A stretch of 64,000 bases of DNA, taken from Lottia gigantea (lineage: Eukaryota > Mollusca > Gastropoda > Lottiidae). Positions 11,001-21,400 of this stretch are shown here, piece by piece. Where the stretch lies: NCBI RefSeq assembly GCF_000327385.1, contig NW_008708395.1, positions 109,966-173,965 on the forward strand. Direction: 5' to 3'. The position numbers and the translations under genes are program-made. Numbering within the stretch: the first letter of the stretch is position 1; each line of letters begins with the position of its first letter. The notes under the pieces are model-generated. The model searched no databases and had not been told where the DNA came from. It worked only from the letters and a program-made list of their open reading frames with translations.

Positions 11001-14000
11001 ATGTCAATAATTGATATATTCTAAAAGCCAAGGGCAATAACTCTAAACTTATGGATGAAAAATTGTCAAATTGAAACTTACAGTGTCTTACTGATATACA
11101 CTGACTTCAGTTTCATTTAATCATATAAAAATATAAATTCAAAAAAGTCAAAGGTAATAACTCCAAATTTCTAGATGAAAAATTGTCAATTTCAAACTAA
11201 TCAAAAATCCTATTTGCAAACATTAGCTTAAGTTTTATAAAATATGAGTTTAAATACCTCTCTTTCTAAAGATTGAGTATTAGAAGTTAGATGAATACAT
11301 TCTTCTTTAGAATTAACTAATTCTCTTTCAGCTGTATACAATCTTCTTCTTAAATCTTCTATTTCTAGCTTCATTTTACTTTTATCCTACAAAAAATAAA
11401 AACTTGATTTAACACAGTGTTTAAGTATAGTTGGACTGAAATATTTATCTATCAACAAGTATCGATACACAAACTCATGATACGATACACGTATTGTGGT
11501 ATGTTGATCACGATACATCGATTCACCGATATATCGTGCCAGTACTAATATCCATTCCTTAAAAACATTAAAATATATGGGAATTTAAACTGCATATTTC
11601 ATTGTTATCAGTTCTGATTGTGTATTTTTGATATAACATAAAATAGTTGTCAATATATATCAAAATAATAATACTGTATCAGCTACTAATCAACCAAGAG
11701 AAAAATATTGATATGGATTGGAAGTAATTCCAATTGACACTTTGAAACAAAATTGTATTTCCATTGGTATCAATTCAGGGATCTTGATTTATTTTTTTCA
11801 AATGGGACATTTTTAACAGCCTGTGACTGTTAATTTAGACCACAAAGTCAAACTTCAAAACAGGGCTATTTTATTGGAGAATGGAGTGTCACTTTACTTT
11901 CAGTTTCTGCTATCCTTGTATAATATTAAAAAAAGCTAGTGGGCTATATAAATACTAATTAATTCTATCATTTGATGTGAACACAATTTTTATATCTGTA
12001 CCCTTGGTTTAAGGTCACCAGGTCAGTAATTGACATACCTCATCTCTAGCTCGATGTAATTTTTCTACCTCACATCTTAACCTAGCAGCATCATGTAAAG
12101 CATTAGATCTATGGATAGTTGTACTTGCTGTTTCTGTTCTGTAGAGTTCATTCATCTAACAATAACAGAAGAAAATCAGATGAAATGGAGATTTATGCCC
12201 TAAATTTTGCCAAGACATATGTATTAGCATGCTGCTTGATCAACTTTTGAGAGATTTTTAAGTTTTTACCGAAACTTTGAGTACCATCGAAAAAATTGTT
12301 TCTATATCAACCCCTCTTAATTTCATTACAAAAAAAGTGGAATTCAGATTGAAAATCCAAATCAGGACTCTTGTAAAGCAAGCTACGGTAACTATCTGAA
12401 AGAAACGTCGAGTTGATCCACAAAGTCACAGAATAGTATCAGGTGTTCCAGAAGACTGAGCATGGTCTGAGCACTATGCATACAAAACAATTAGTAATGT
12501 TCTTTTTTCATACATACCATAGTAGTTTCTGTATCACATTTCTTCAATTGTAATTTAACATCATCTAATTCATGTATTAAACTTTCTTTTTCTCTCTCAT
12601 TTCTCTCCATTTCATGTTGAATTAAAGCAAACTTGTCTGTTACTTCTTTCAACTGTAAATAAATTTAAAGATGGGTTCCCTTATTATCATTCATGAAAAT
12701 GCTAATACTTATATAAATAGAAAATTCTAATGACTTGGAAAAATACCGGTTTGTCTAACCTTGGAGTAATGACTTAATGTCCATAATTAATTCATAATTA
12801 TTAGCTAAATAACAAGGAATTACCAGCAGAATTCCAATGAGTGACCAATCAAGAAAGGTCAAAAAGTCTTTTTTTTTTGTTTATCCAGACTGTACATACA
12901 TGGACATTTATGATTGGTTTAACATCTTAATTATATGCAATAAGAACATAATGATATGATTAAGAATACATGATAATACATTAGAAACACCAATTCATTT
13001 GCTTAATTTGACACTAAAAATAAGGAAACCCATCTTTAAACCTTTGAAAACTAACTAATTGAGGAAATTTTGTGATAACTGTAATAATTCAATAACTGGA
13101 CACCAATGCCTAAGTGTGTCATTAGAAGCAAATGAAATGATATATTAAGCAGCTATCATATTTATATTTTTAATTTTTTTTGTCAAATTGGGCATATTTG
13201 CCTTGATGCAGTTGAATGTTTGCCAAATTTACTTAGTGTTGGGACTTCAACAATGGCTACACCATGATTCCAAACAAAAGAAAAAGGCCAGAAAAAATAG
13301 AATCATACCTTATTATTGAGATCTTCTATAATTTGTTTACATTCTCTTCTGACTGATTCTCTTTCTGATTCTAGTGTTTCATGATACTGTAATACCTGAA
13401 CTTCAAATCTCTCTCTCATTTTACTTAATTCATCAGCTAACTGTTCTTTTTCTACTAATGCCTATAATATATAACAAATTTCATCAGCTAATTGTTCTTT
13501 TTCTACTAATGCCTATAATATATAACAAATTTCATCAGCTAATTGTTCTTTTTCTACTAATGCCTATAATATATAACAAATTTCATCAGCTAACTGTTCT
13601 TTTACTACTAATGCCTATAATATATAACAAATTTCATCAGCTAACTGTTCTTTTACTACCAATGCCTATAATATATAACAAATTTCATCAGCTAACTGTT
13701 CTTTTACTACTAATGCCTATAATATATAACAAATTTCATCAGCTAACTGTTCTTTTACTACTAATGCCTATAATATATAACAAATTTCATCAGCTAACTG
13801 TTCTTTTACTACTAATGCCTATAATATATAACAAATTTCATCAGCTAACTGTTCTTTTTCTACTAATGCCTATAATATATAACAAATTTCATCAGCTAAC
13901 TGTTCTTTTACTACTAATGCCTATAATATATAACAAATTTCATCAGCAAACTGTTCATTTACTACTAATGCCTATAATATATAACAAATTTCATCAGCTA

Positions 14001-17000
14001 ACTGTTCTTTTACTACTAATGCCTATAATATATAACAAATTTCATCAGCTAACTGTTCTTTTACTACTAATGCCTATAATATATAACAAATTTCATCAGC
14101 TAACTGTTCTTTTACTACTAATGCCTATAATATATAACAAATTTCATCAGCTAACTGTTCTTTTACTACTAATGCCTATAATATATAACAAATTTCATCA
14201 GCTAACTGTTCTTTTACTACTAATGCCTATAATATATAACAAATTTCATCAGCTAAAAATGGTTCAGTCTTTACAAAAATTTAAAAATTTTTTTTTAAAT
14301 ATTCTTACCTCAGTTTGTTCTAATTGTGCTGTTTCTACTAAACTTATTCCTTTTTTCATTTGTTGATACGCCTCTTCTTCTCTTCTTGTCATATCATTTA
14401 ATCTGTTTTTCAGACTGGTTATATGTTCCATTAACTCATCTCTCTCTCTAAAATATATAAGTCTCCATTTAATTCACTGTACAGTACAAAAATTGGTAAC
14501 TCAACACAACTCTACAGCATAAAAATTGGTAACTCAACTCTACAGCACAAAAATTGGTAACTCAACTCTACAGCACAAAAATTGGTAACTCGACACAACT
14601 CTATAGTACAAAAATTGGTAACTCAACTCTACAGCACAAAAATTGGTAACTCAACACAAAGATTGCTTCTAGTCAATATCTGACCAAACTCAATTTTAGC
14701 TTAAGAATGATTTAATATAACTCAATAAATATCACTAAAGAAAAGAGCATAATGGTCATTTTTAAAAGCACTACAGGTCACATACTTCAAATCAAAAGAC
14801 AAATAGTAATGGATAATAGAAACATGGATTATGACAGAACTTTACTTACTTTGTTAATCTATCTATAGTTTGTTGATATGTATTACGTTGAGATTGCGTA
14901 AGATACATATCACCTGATAATCCAGCATCATGTGTTGGTATACTATCATGTATCCTTAACTGTGATTTTAAATCTTCTACTATTTCTTCTAATCTATGTA
15001 CTTCGTTCCTATAATATCATGCAACAACAATTAGTTTTGAGCAAGAGCAAGCTTCATGAACATTTGAACATGGATGCACATCTGTCAATCAAGTAAGTGA
15101 TCGCCAAGGTAACCAGTTGGTTTGTCGTCTGCTAGATTTGGTGCAGAAGGTTTAAATCCATCTTAAAGGGATTGTTAAGTGGTTTTCAAAACTCTTTATG
15201 TGTATTTGGAACAATAATTGCCTTGATTTGCACCATTCCAGTTTTCAGTCAGACGTCAGTGAGTTTTGAAATTCAACTAAAAGTAACCTAAACGCTTTAT
15301 GATGTTGCTAGAGATATTATTAGCAGCTTCTTCAAATCTAAGAATAGTTCTATTTGAAAAAGGAAAGAATGTTTAATATTTTATTCACCTAGAGTTTCCG
15401 AGTTGTGCTTCAAGTCTTTCAGCTTTGACAGCATGTAGAGAACTCAATCTTGACTGAAAGAAATATTGAATGAAATGAATGAATATCTTAAAAATGTCCA
15501 AATGTATTATAAAGAATTATCTCTGGCATTGACTTTCTTTGATTCCATTCCCGTTTACAGCTGGGTAGATTGGAATAATCTGGCTAAAAAATTTGTTATG
15601 TCCCAAATTTAAAAAGTTGAAATATGTTAGAAAAAATAAAAGAAAAGTTTTCCAAATCTGTTTTCAATTTGAAAAAAAATTCATAAAGTTTATCTTACCA
15701 ATTCAATCTGCCATTTTTTATAGTCACTCTTAACATCATTATCTAGTATATCATTTACCATATCACCTTTTAACTAAAATAAAATGTTGATTATTAGAAA
15801 TACACAGACTAGCAGACAATGCAAAATGATCTCTTACGAAATCATGTCACCGACGAAATGTTGAAAAAAAGTTTAATAAACACAAAAGTAAATACATTTC
15901 CAAAGTTTGCTGTAGTCAAAAACGAACAAATATTGCATAAACCTAATATCATATATTTGCATACAGTTATAAGATAAAGTTTACAAAAATTGAATTAAGT
16001 AATAAAACCTATATTATCCTTGAAAAAGAACTAAAAAATTCCTTACTTTCTTTATGTCTCCACCCTCTTGAATAATTTCATGTATAACTGTAGTCTTCAA
16101 TTCTTCATGTAAAACTTTATTTTCTTGTTGAATCTCATTGAATTTTAAACGTAAGACTGCCAACTCTTCCTATACAAAACAAGTTTGATAACAATTTAGA
16201 AATTTCAAAATCCACTTGTCGTGTCATCAGAATTTTTGCAGATTTGAACCAACGCCTCCTAATCAACTAGCAGACCACAATTTGCTACAGATTGAGATAT
16301 ATTAGGGTTTATGCTGCATGGCAAAAGGGAGGTTTCCCAGCCATGTTATTTTTGTATCCAAAAAAATTTGACATAAAGAAAGATTCAAACTCAGGAAATG
16401 AAACTTCCTTGAGTGGCATTTAGTAACTGGGGTATGAATAACTGAACACAATTATATGGATAACAATTACTTTAATAAATAACTTGCGACGTTTTAACAA
16501 TGATGCTTTCGTCTTTATCTTGATAGAAAGCATCATCGTTGAAACATCGCAAGTTATTTATTAAAGTAATTGTTATCCATATAATTGTGTCCAGTTATTC
16601 AGGAAATGAATGGAGCTGAAGTACCTTAATGTATCTGTTTTCATTTTCTAACTGGGTGGTAAGAGNNNNNNNNNNNNNNNNNNNNNNNNNNNNNNNNNNN
16701 NNNNNNNNNNNNNNNNNNNNNNNNNNNNNNNNNNNNNNNNNNNNNNNNNNNNNNNNNNNNNNNNNNNNNNNNNNNNNNNNNNNNNNNNNNNNNNNNNNNN
16801 NNNNNNNNNNNNNNNNNNNNNNNNNNNNNNNNNNNNNNNNNNNNNNNNNNNNNNNNNNNNNNNNNNNNNGGCCGCTTCTTCTGGTGTAGGTAGGTGACCC
16901 ACAGGAGCCTTTTTAACATCTTCATTGATCTAAAATAGAAACAGTTAACTAACTTATATAACAAAACACAAGATGATATTATGGACTATAACACACTTCT

Positions 17001-18192
17001 TTAATAAGGTTAATAACGTTTCAACACAATATACACGTGTCGTCATCAGATGTAATGACAAGAGAATAAAACATAACAAAAAAAAAAACTACCTGATATG
17101 ATAGATCTTTTCCATGTAGAATTTTTCTTAGTTGTTCAGCAGCACTAGATGGTTTGACAGGACTATTATTAATATCATTCCATTTTAATGTTCTAGGGTG
17201 AACTGTTTTGATCAAGTGAGTTTTGTTTCTATCTGGTGACTGATTTCTGGTATGATGTAAAGGTGGTGAGGTAGAAAATTGAGCAGGTGGACCAGTTAAC
17301 GAATGCTTTAAAACTTCAATACTTTCATTAGCTCTATCTGAAATTTGAAATAGATTAATTTTTTTTCTAGGGAATACTAACAAATCCATTCTTTCATTTG
17401 CTCTGTATGAAATGTATGAATTTTAAAAGTTTAAAAGGATTGTAAAGAGATTATAGGGACACTTATAGTATCAATTTTCACCATTTTCAGTCATCTGAAA
17501 TATGTCAGAGGAAATAATACATAAGCTTATTGTGGAAAAATTTGAATTAATTGATATAAAGGCTATATTAAAAGAAGGGCTTTATTGAATGACACCATTT
17601 TGTGGGTCATGGGCAAGGACATCAAAACCCTGATCATATCAATCTTCGATGACAGTGTCAGTAGAAATCAAAATTCGATGAGTGCTTGCAACGGAAAATT
17701 ATGCTTTGTGCGAACAAGATTGTACCATGAAAAACTGCTTTAAGAGAGGTCCAAAGGGCACTTCAGGGACAATGACATTAGGCCTATTGGAGGTTGATGT
17801 TGCACTATTCTTTTCGATTAGAGTCAGAGAAACTTGTCCATGCATGCAACAAAATATCAGGGAAAAATAGGGTTTTTTGGAGGAGCATTGTTGAAGATCT
17901 ACAGAACCTACCTCTGAGCGACCTATGGGGATTTTTCCTTTGGAAGTCTTCGTTATATTCCTCAAAACTATACATCCTGAATCATTCAAAATAACGTTTC
18001 TAATAAAAATCCAAGGCATTGAACATTCGGCACTTTATTATTATTTTATACAGGAAGTTTACACTTGAAACGACACATGCGCAATTCACAAAACCAAATT
18101 ATAAACGTTCGAGATGATGAATGGTTATCTATACCTAGTAGACTCGGATCTTGTTCTTCAAAATTTAGTTTTTTGTCAGAATAGTTTGTCAT
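8048..18192 (-). CDS. SDCCAG8: SDCCAG8 centrosomal coiled-coil protein
   Basis: Coding blocks in transcript order: 18192-18135, 17337-17093, 16929-16870 (runs into the gap), 16665-16625, 16169-16047, 15773-15699, 15453-15389, 15008-14850, 14447-14309, 13461-13309, 12652-12518, 12155-12039, 11386-11258, 10765-10633, 9887-9770, 9369-9195, 8314-8048 (stop TAG 8048-8050). All observed junctions are GT-AG and phases agree, apart from those hidden by the gap. About 729 residues are visible; human is about 713. Diagnostic matches from memory: AAEQLRKIL near the N terminus, TIDRLTKERDELM, LILKLRDECRKHATQLEKF, and DQHGRVHEKM then AQHQAQQIVEILGIQSKLLRHRQ (human QHGRVHETM...ATAQQLVQLL). Almost entirely coiled coil. 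The family works at centrosomes and ciliary basal bodies; human mutations cause nephronophthisis-related ciliopathy. Head-to-head with CEP170. Confidence 0.93.
8416..8770. mobile_element. MITE family A, copy 2, in SDCCAG8 intron 16
   Basis: Perfect TTAA on both sides (8412-8415 and 8771-8774), with ends AGATGGGTTTCCTTA and TAAGGGAACCCATCT. The interior matches copies 1 and 3. It is 355 bp and non-coding. Confidence 0.85.
10032..10379. mobile_element. MITE family C in SDCCAG8 intron 14
   Basis: TTAA at 10028-10031 and 10380-10383. Ends are AGGGGAACAG and GGGGCTCCT, diverged from the family ends AGGGACAG/CTGTCCCT. Internal words GTTCACAGCTCA, CAAATCCATGTGTGTCCA and CATTTCTAGTACTTCTGAAG (or complements) are shared with copies near 25875, 33850, 35997, 37213, 44205, 49830, 51974 and 55979. 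Confidence 0.75.
12669..13035. mobile_element. MITE family A, copy 3, against an SDCCAG8 splice acceptor
   Basis: TTAA at 12665-12668 and 13036-13039, ends AGATGGGTTCCC and GGAAACCCATCT, 367 bp. The element ends 16 bases from the last intron base of the exon 11 acceptor (exon 12652-12518), so part of the acceptor's upstream region lies in the MITE terminus. Confidence 0.85.
13426..14256. repeat. 51-bp minisatellite duplicating an exon start and its splice acceptor
   Basis: Sixteen near-identical 51-base units. Read on the minus strand, each contains an acceptor (TTATATATTATAG) followed by GCATTAGTAG and codons ending CAGTTAGCTGATGAA. The unit at the low-coordinate end is the genuine start of SDCCAG8 exon 10 (13461-13309, ALVEKEQLADEL). 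The other fifteen lie in intron 9. Most upstream units read GTAGTA where the exon and its two nearest neighbours read GTAGAA. The plus strand is open across the array only because 51 is a multiple of three. Confidence 0.95.
14488..14662. repeat. About 28-bp minisatellite in SDCCAG8 intron 8
   Basis: About six copies of ACAAAAATTGGTAACTCAAC followed by TCTACAGC, with small length variants. Confidence 0.85.
15165..15290. mobile_element. Family B MITE, one arm
   Basis: AAAGGGATTGTTAAGTGGTT, GATTTGCACCATTCCAG and TTCAGTCAGACGTC match one arm of the family B element. The second arm is not recognisable. It sits in SDCCAG8 intron 7. Confidence 0.55.
16403..16598. mobile_element. Foldback insertion with 75-bp arms and 12-bp direct repeats
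   Basis: Arms 16436-16510 and 16526-16600 are near-perfect complements around a 15-base loop. TCAGGAAATGAA occurs immediately outside at 16391-16402 and again at 16599-16610, as expected of a target-site duplication. It lies in an SDCCAG8 intron. A 12-base duplication favours target-primed or similar insertion over a simple cut-and-paste MITE. Confidence 0.7.
16666..16869. other. Assembly gap (204 N) inside SDCCAG8
   Basis: Unknown bases interrupt the gene between codons ending PTPEEAA and codons starting LTTQLENENRYIK. Read as one continuous exon the block 16625-16929 would be 305 nt, which breaks the phase. So either the gap length is nominal or an intron lies within it. Confidence 0.95.
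18135..18192 (-). CDS. SDCCAG8: SDCCAG8 exon 1 (start codon)
   Basis: ATG at 18192-18190 opens a 19-codon stretch (MTNYSDKKLNFEEQDPSLL) ending in a split G at the donor GTATAG. Exon 2 begins AT AGA GCT, completing GAT (Asp). This phase match, and the fit of exon 2 to the SDCCAG8 N-terminal region, decide the start. Confidence 0.8.
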
Positions 18193-18465
18193 CTAAACAA
18201 TTGATTCTTTTATTGTCTCCAAGAAAATATAATTTCTTATAGTCGACATAAACATCGAAATTCAAGCGATATGAAAAGAACAAACATATATCTGTCCTTG
18301 ATAACTCGAGTCTAGTGTCGAGTTGATATTCGTCGAACGAACGAACGTGGGCGGGGCTTAGGGTATTATTGCAAGGAGTGACAGAATTATCAATTATATT
18401 ATCATATTTATACACTATTCAACGGAAATTTGTCAAAATTGACAACATCTTGTGGATAGTAGACA
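18193..18465. promoter_or_regulatory. Bidirectional SDCCAG8/CEP170 promoter
   Basis: Only 273 bp separate the two divergent start codons. The interval has a GC box (GTGGGCGGGGC, about 18347-18357), a CpG-rich stretch (CGTCGAACGAACGAACG), an inverted repeat AACTCGA...TCGAGTT (18303-18324) and a TATA-like ATATTTATAC near the CEP170 side (about 18402). Both 5' UTRs must fall here or very close. No good RFX X-box was found by eye. Confidence 0.75.
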
Positions 18466-18474
18466 ATGGAAGAG
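18466..18474 (+). CDS. CEP170: CEP170 exon 1: three codons
   Basis: ATG GAA GAG is followed directly by the strong donor GTAAGT. Exon 2 continues in frame with EGEDNVRPDDWYFVDVSG, where human CEP170 starts with a short Met-led peptide before WFLVSSSG. No other upstream Met fits. Confidence 0.75.
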
Positions 18475-21400
18475 GTAAGTACTCTTTCAGTCAAAATTAC
18501 AGACAAGACAGCTAAGGACTTGTGCCTGAAAGTTGGGCTTGGTGTCTGTTATTCTAACCTCTGTCTGCTACTGCTAGCCTATCTTTCTATTGAAAAGCCA
18601 AGTGCCAGCTCGGCAGTGGCAGTTGAGTAATGCTTTCCTTTAATCTTTTGACATATGAGTCAGGTCATATGAGACACAACCAGTAATATATGGCATCTGC
18701 TGCATATCAATCTTTAGGGAACTGACTAAAAAATAGCAGACTCCCTTAAAACTCAAGCGTGGGTGTCTATGACATAATGACAGGGAAAAGAATGACATGA
18801 CATGGTGAACTTGTAAAGCTGGTGGATTACACCATTGCATTTTTGTAATACCAGTAGAACGAGATCCCTTTTATATTAAGAGTAATGATATTGCCATATT
18901 ATGTTACTAAAACATGTGAATTTTCACAATGTACAATCTATGTTCAAACTCGGAACTTTAAATAAGTAATGCAGGAATCAATAAATTCTTACATAAGACG
19001 TTCTCATCTTAAAAAAAGTCTTTCATCTCGAGTATGCTACTTTAAAGAATAAATAATGAAAAGTATGAAATCCTAGTATTCTGCACAAAACAATGACTGA
19101 CATTGCCATCAGTGTTCAATGAGGGAAATTGAGTCAGGACAACACCAACTGATTTCCAACTGTCAAGGGATCTTCAATGTGTACAGCCTACGTTTATTGT
19201 CCCATCCGAATTATTTTGATCGACTAAACACTTTTTCTATGTTAACCCCTCAACCTGCATCACTTACAGTGACAGGGAGGAAGCTTGGGTAGATAATTTG
19301 TATACATGTACATGTATGATAATAAGTTAAGACGTGTACAATGAAATAGATTCAAATGAGGTTTTCTGTTTTGTATGTGTAACATTGATACGTATGTCCT
19401 GGAGGGTGAAATGTAGATTATAAATCAGTGACGGTTGCACCAATGTTGGTTTTAAGTGTATCAATTTCGACTTGGATTAGCATGGCATATCAATGATAGT
19501 GATAGATTTATATTTTGGTTAATGAAGAGGAAAAAATTGGATGACATGTGAGTCATTTCAAATACCTTTCAAGGGACTGGAAAGGAATTATGCGATTTTC
19601 TAACATTTCTAGTACTTCTGAAGACTATTTATATTCAAGACTAAAATCAACCCCCTAAAATGGCACATCTGTCACTTTAAGTAAAGATAAAACAATATTT
19701 TTGTAATACTACAGTTACTGTACTGTAAGTGATTTGATCTCATATTTCAAGGTCTACTTGACTTGGTTATTTCAACTTAATGGCAGACAGTGACTAAGAA
19801 ATAAAGTACCTTGATTGATAATCTAAGAATGCAACATATAGTACTAGACACTATAGTTTTGATCTAATTTTGATGAATCTTGGTCTGCATCGGGGAATTG
19901 CATTTGAATTATCTCACTTAAAATACATCAAAATGGCCTTTTGAAAAAAGAAGAAACGTCACATTTTGAGAGACTTATAAAATGCATATTTTTTGACTGT
20001 AATTTGGTATAGAATCCAATGAATCTTGTATTGTTTTGTTCACAGTGTTTGAATCTTGAGCACAATATGTATTCTGGATTGTTATCATATTGGTCATGGC
20101 CAGGTAACAGCTGTGTTTAAATTTCAATTTTGACTTGACTTATTAAAACTAATAGAGATTTTGTTTGAGCAGATCGTTGAGCAGTTCATTAGTGGATAAA
20201 ACTGCCTTTAAGGTCATTTTTCAACTTATTTGTTAAATTATGCTCTTTTTATTCAAGCCATATAACTTGCTCTTTCTCTAGAAAGACAGGTCATGCTGAC
20301 TCAACCAAAACACCTGATGCCAATGTGATTTGGTTTGTCAACTTGGTATGTCAGTGATTGGGCTTGTCAACTGGTTTATTAGGTACCAGTAGTAGATTAA
20401 TAATGCTGATAATTTGACGTCCATTTTTTTTAGGAAGGTGAAGACAATGTGCGACCAGATGATTGGTATTTTGTTGATGTTAGTGGAAAACGATTCCGTC
20501 TGCCTCGGACTATGTTATTTATAGGTAGAGAAGCATGTGATGTTCTAGTCAAGGTAAGCATCAGATTGATTTATCAAAGGCATAAGAGTTGAAGAACAAT
20601 TAACCTTTGATGCACCTAACTCATCTTCTCATTGCTGATGACTTAAACACTCAACTTTGAAATGTACATGATTTATGTAACCAATGTCTGTCGGTCTGTC
20701 CACCTGTCTGTCTGTGATTGGAGCTACACTTTCATTAGATCTTGCTGAAACTTTCTATGTTCTTGTGAGCTCTGAGCTAGTAAAAATGAATCCACATGAG
20801 CTAGAAAAAATGAATCCACATAAGCTAGTGAAAATGAATTCACTTGAGATAGTAAATATGAATCCACTTGAACCAGTAAAATTAATCCACATGAACCAGT
20901 AAAAATTAATCCACATGAGCTAGTGAAAATGAATCCACTTGAGCTAGTGAAAATGAATCCACTTGAGCTAGTGAAAATGAATTTGTATGAGTTTGTAATC
21001 CTAGTAAAAATGAATCCACATGAGCTAGTTAATAAAATAAATTCACATGAACTAGTAAAAATGAATCCACATGAGCTAGTAAAAATATATCCACATGAGC
21101 TAGTGAAAATGAATCCACTTGAACTTGTGAAAATGAATCTACATGAGCTAGTTAATAAAATAAATCCACTTGAGCCAGTGAAAATGAATCCACCTGAGCT
21201 TGTTGATGTGATAAAGACAAGAGTTTGTGTGCAATTCTATCCCTCAGATGTTTGACAAGTAGTGTTTGTTTTTGTGTCTGCATTTTCAGATAAGATTGTT
21301 TGATTTTAGGGTACAGGCTTTACAGTAGCTTATTAATGCACATAATTTGAAATTAGTAATTCTATCATGGTATTTCATATAAATAAAGATTTTTGCAAAC

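Noticed and set aside
13374-14366. 330-codon plus-strand open frame with 17-residue repeats
   Set aside because: It is the antisense of the 51-bp minisatellite; a unit divisible by three keeps a frame open. It overlaps SDCCAG8 exons 9 and 10 on the other strand and has no family resemblance.
20684-21255. Repetitive frames with KMNPHELV
   Set aside because: A 24-bp intronic minisatellite, with no start or splice support.
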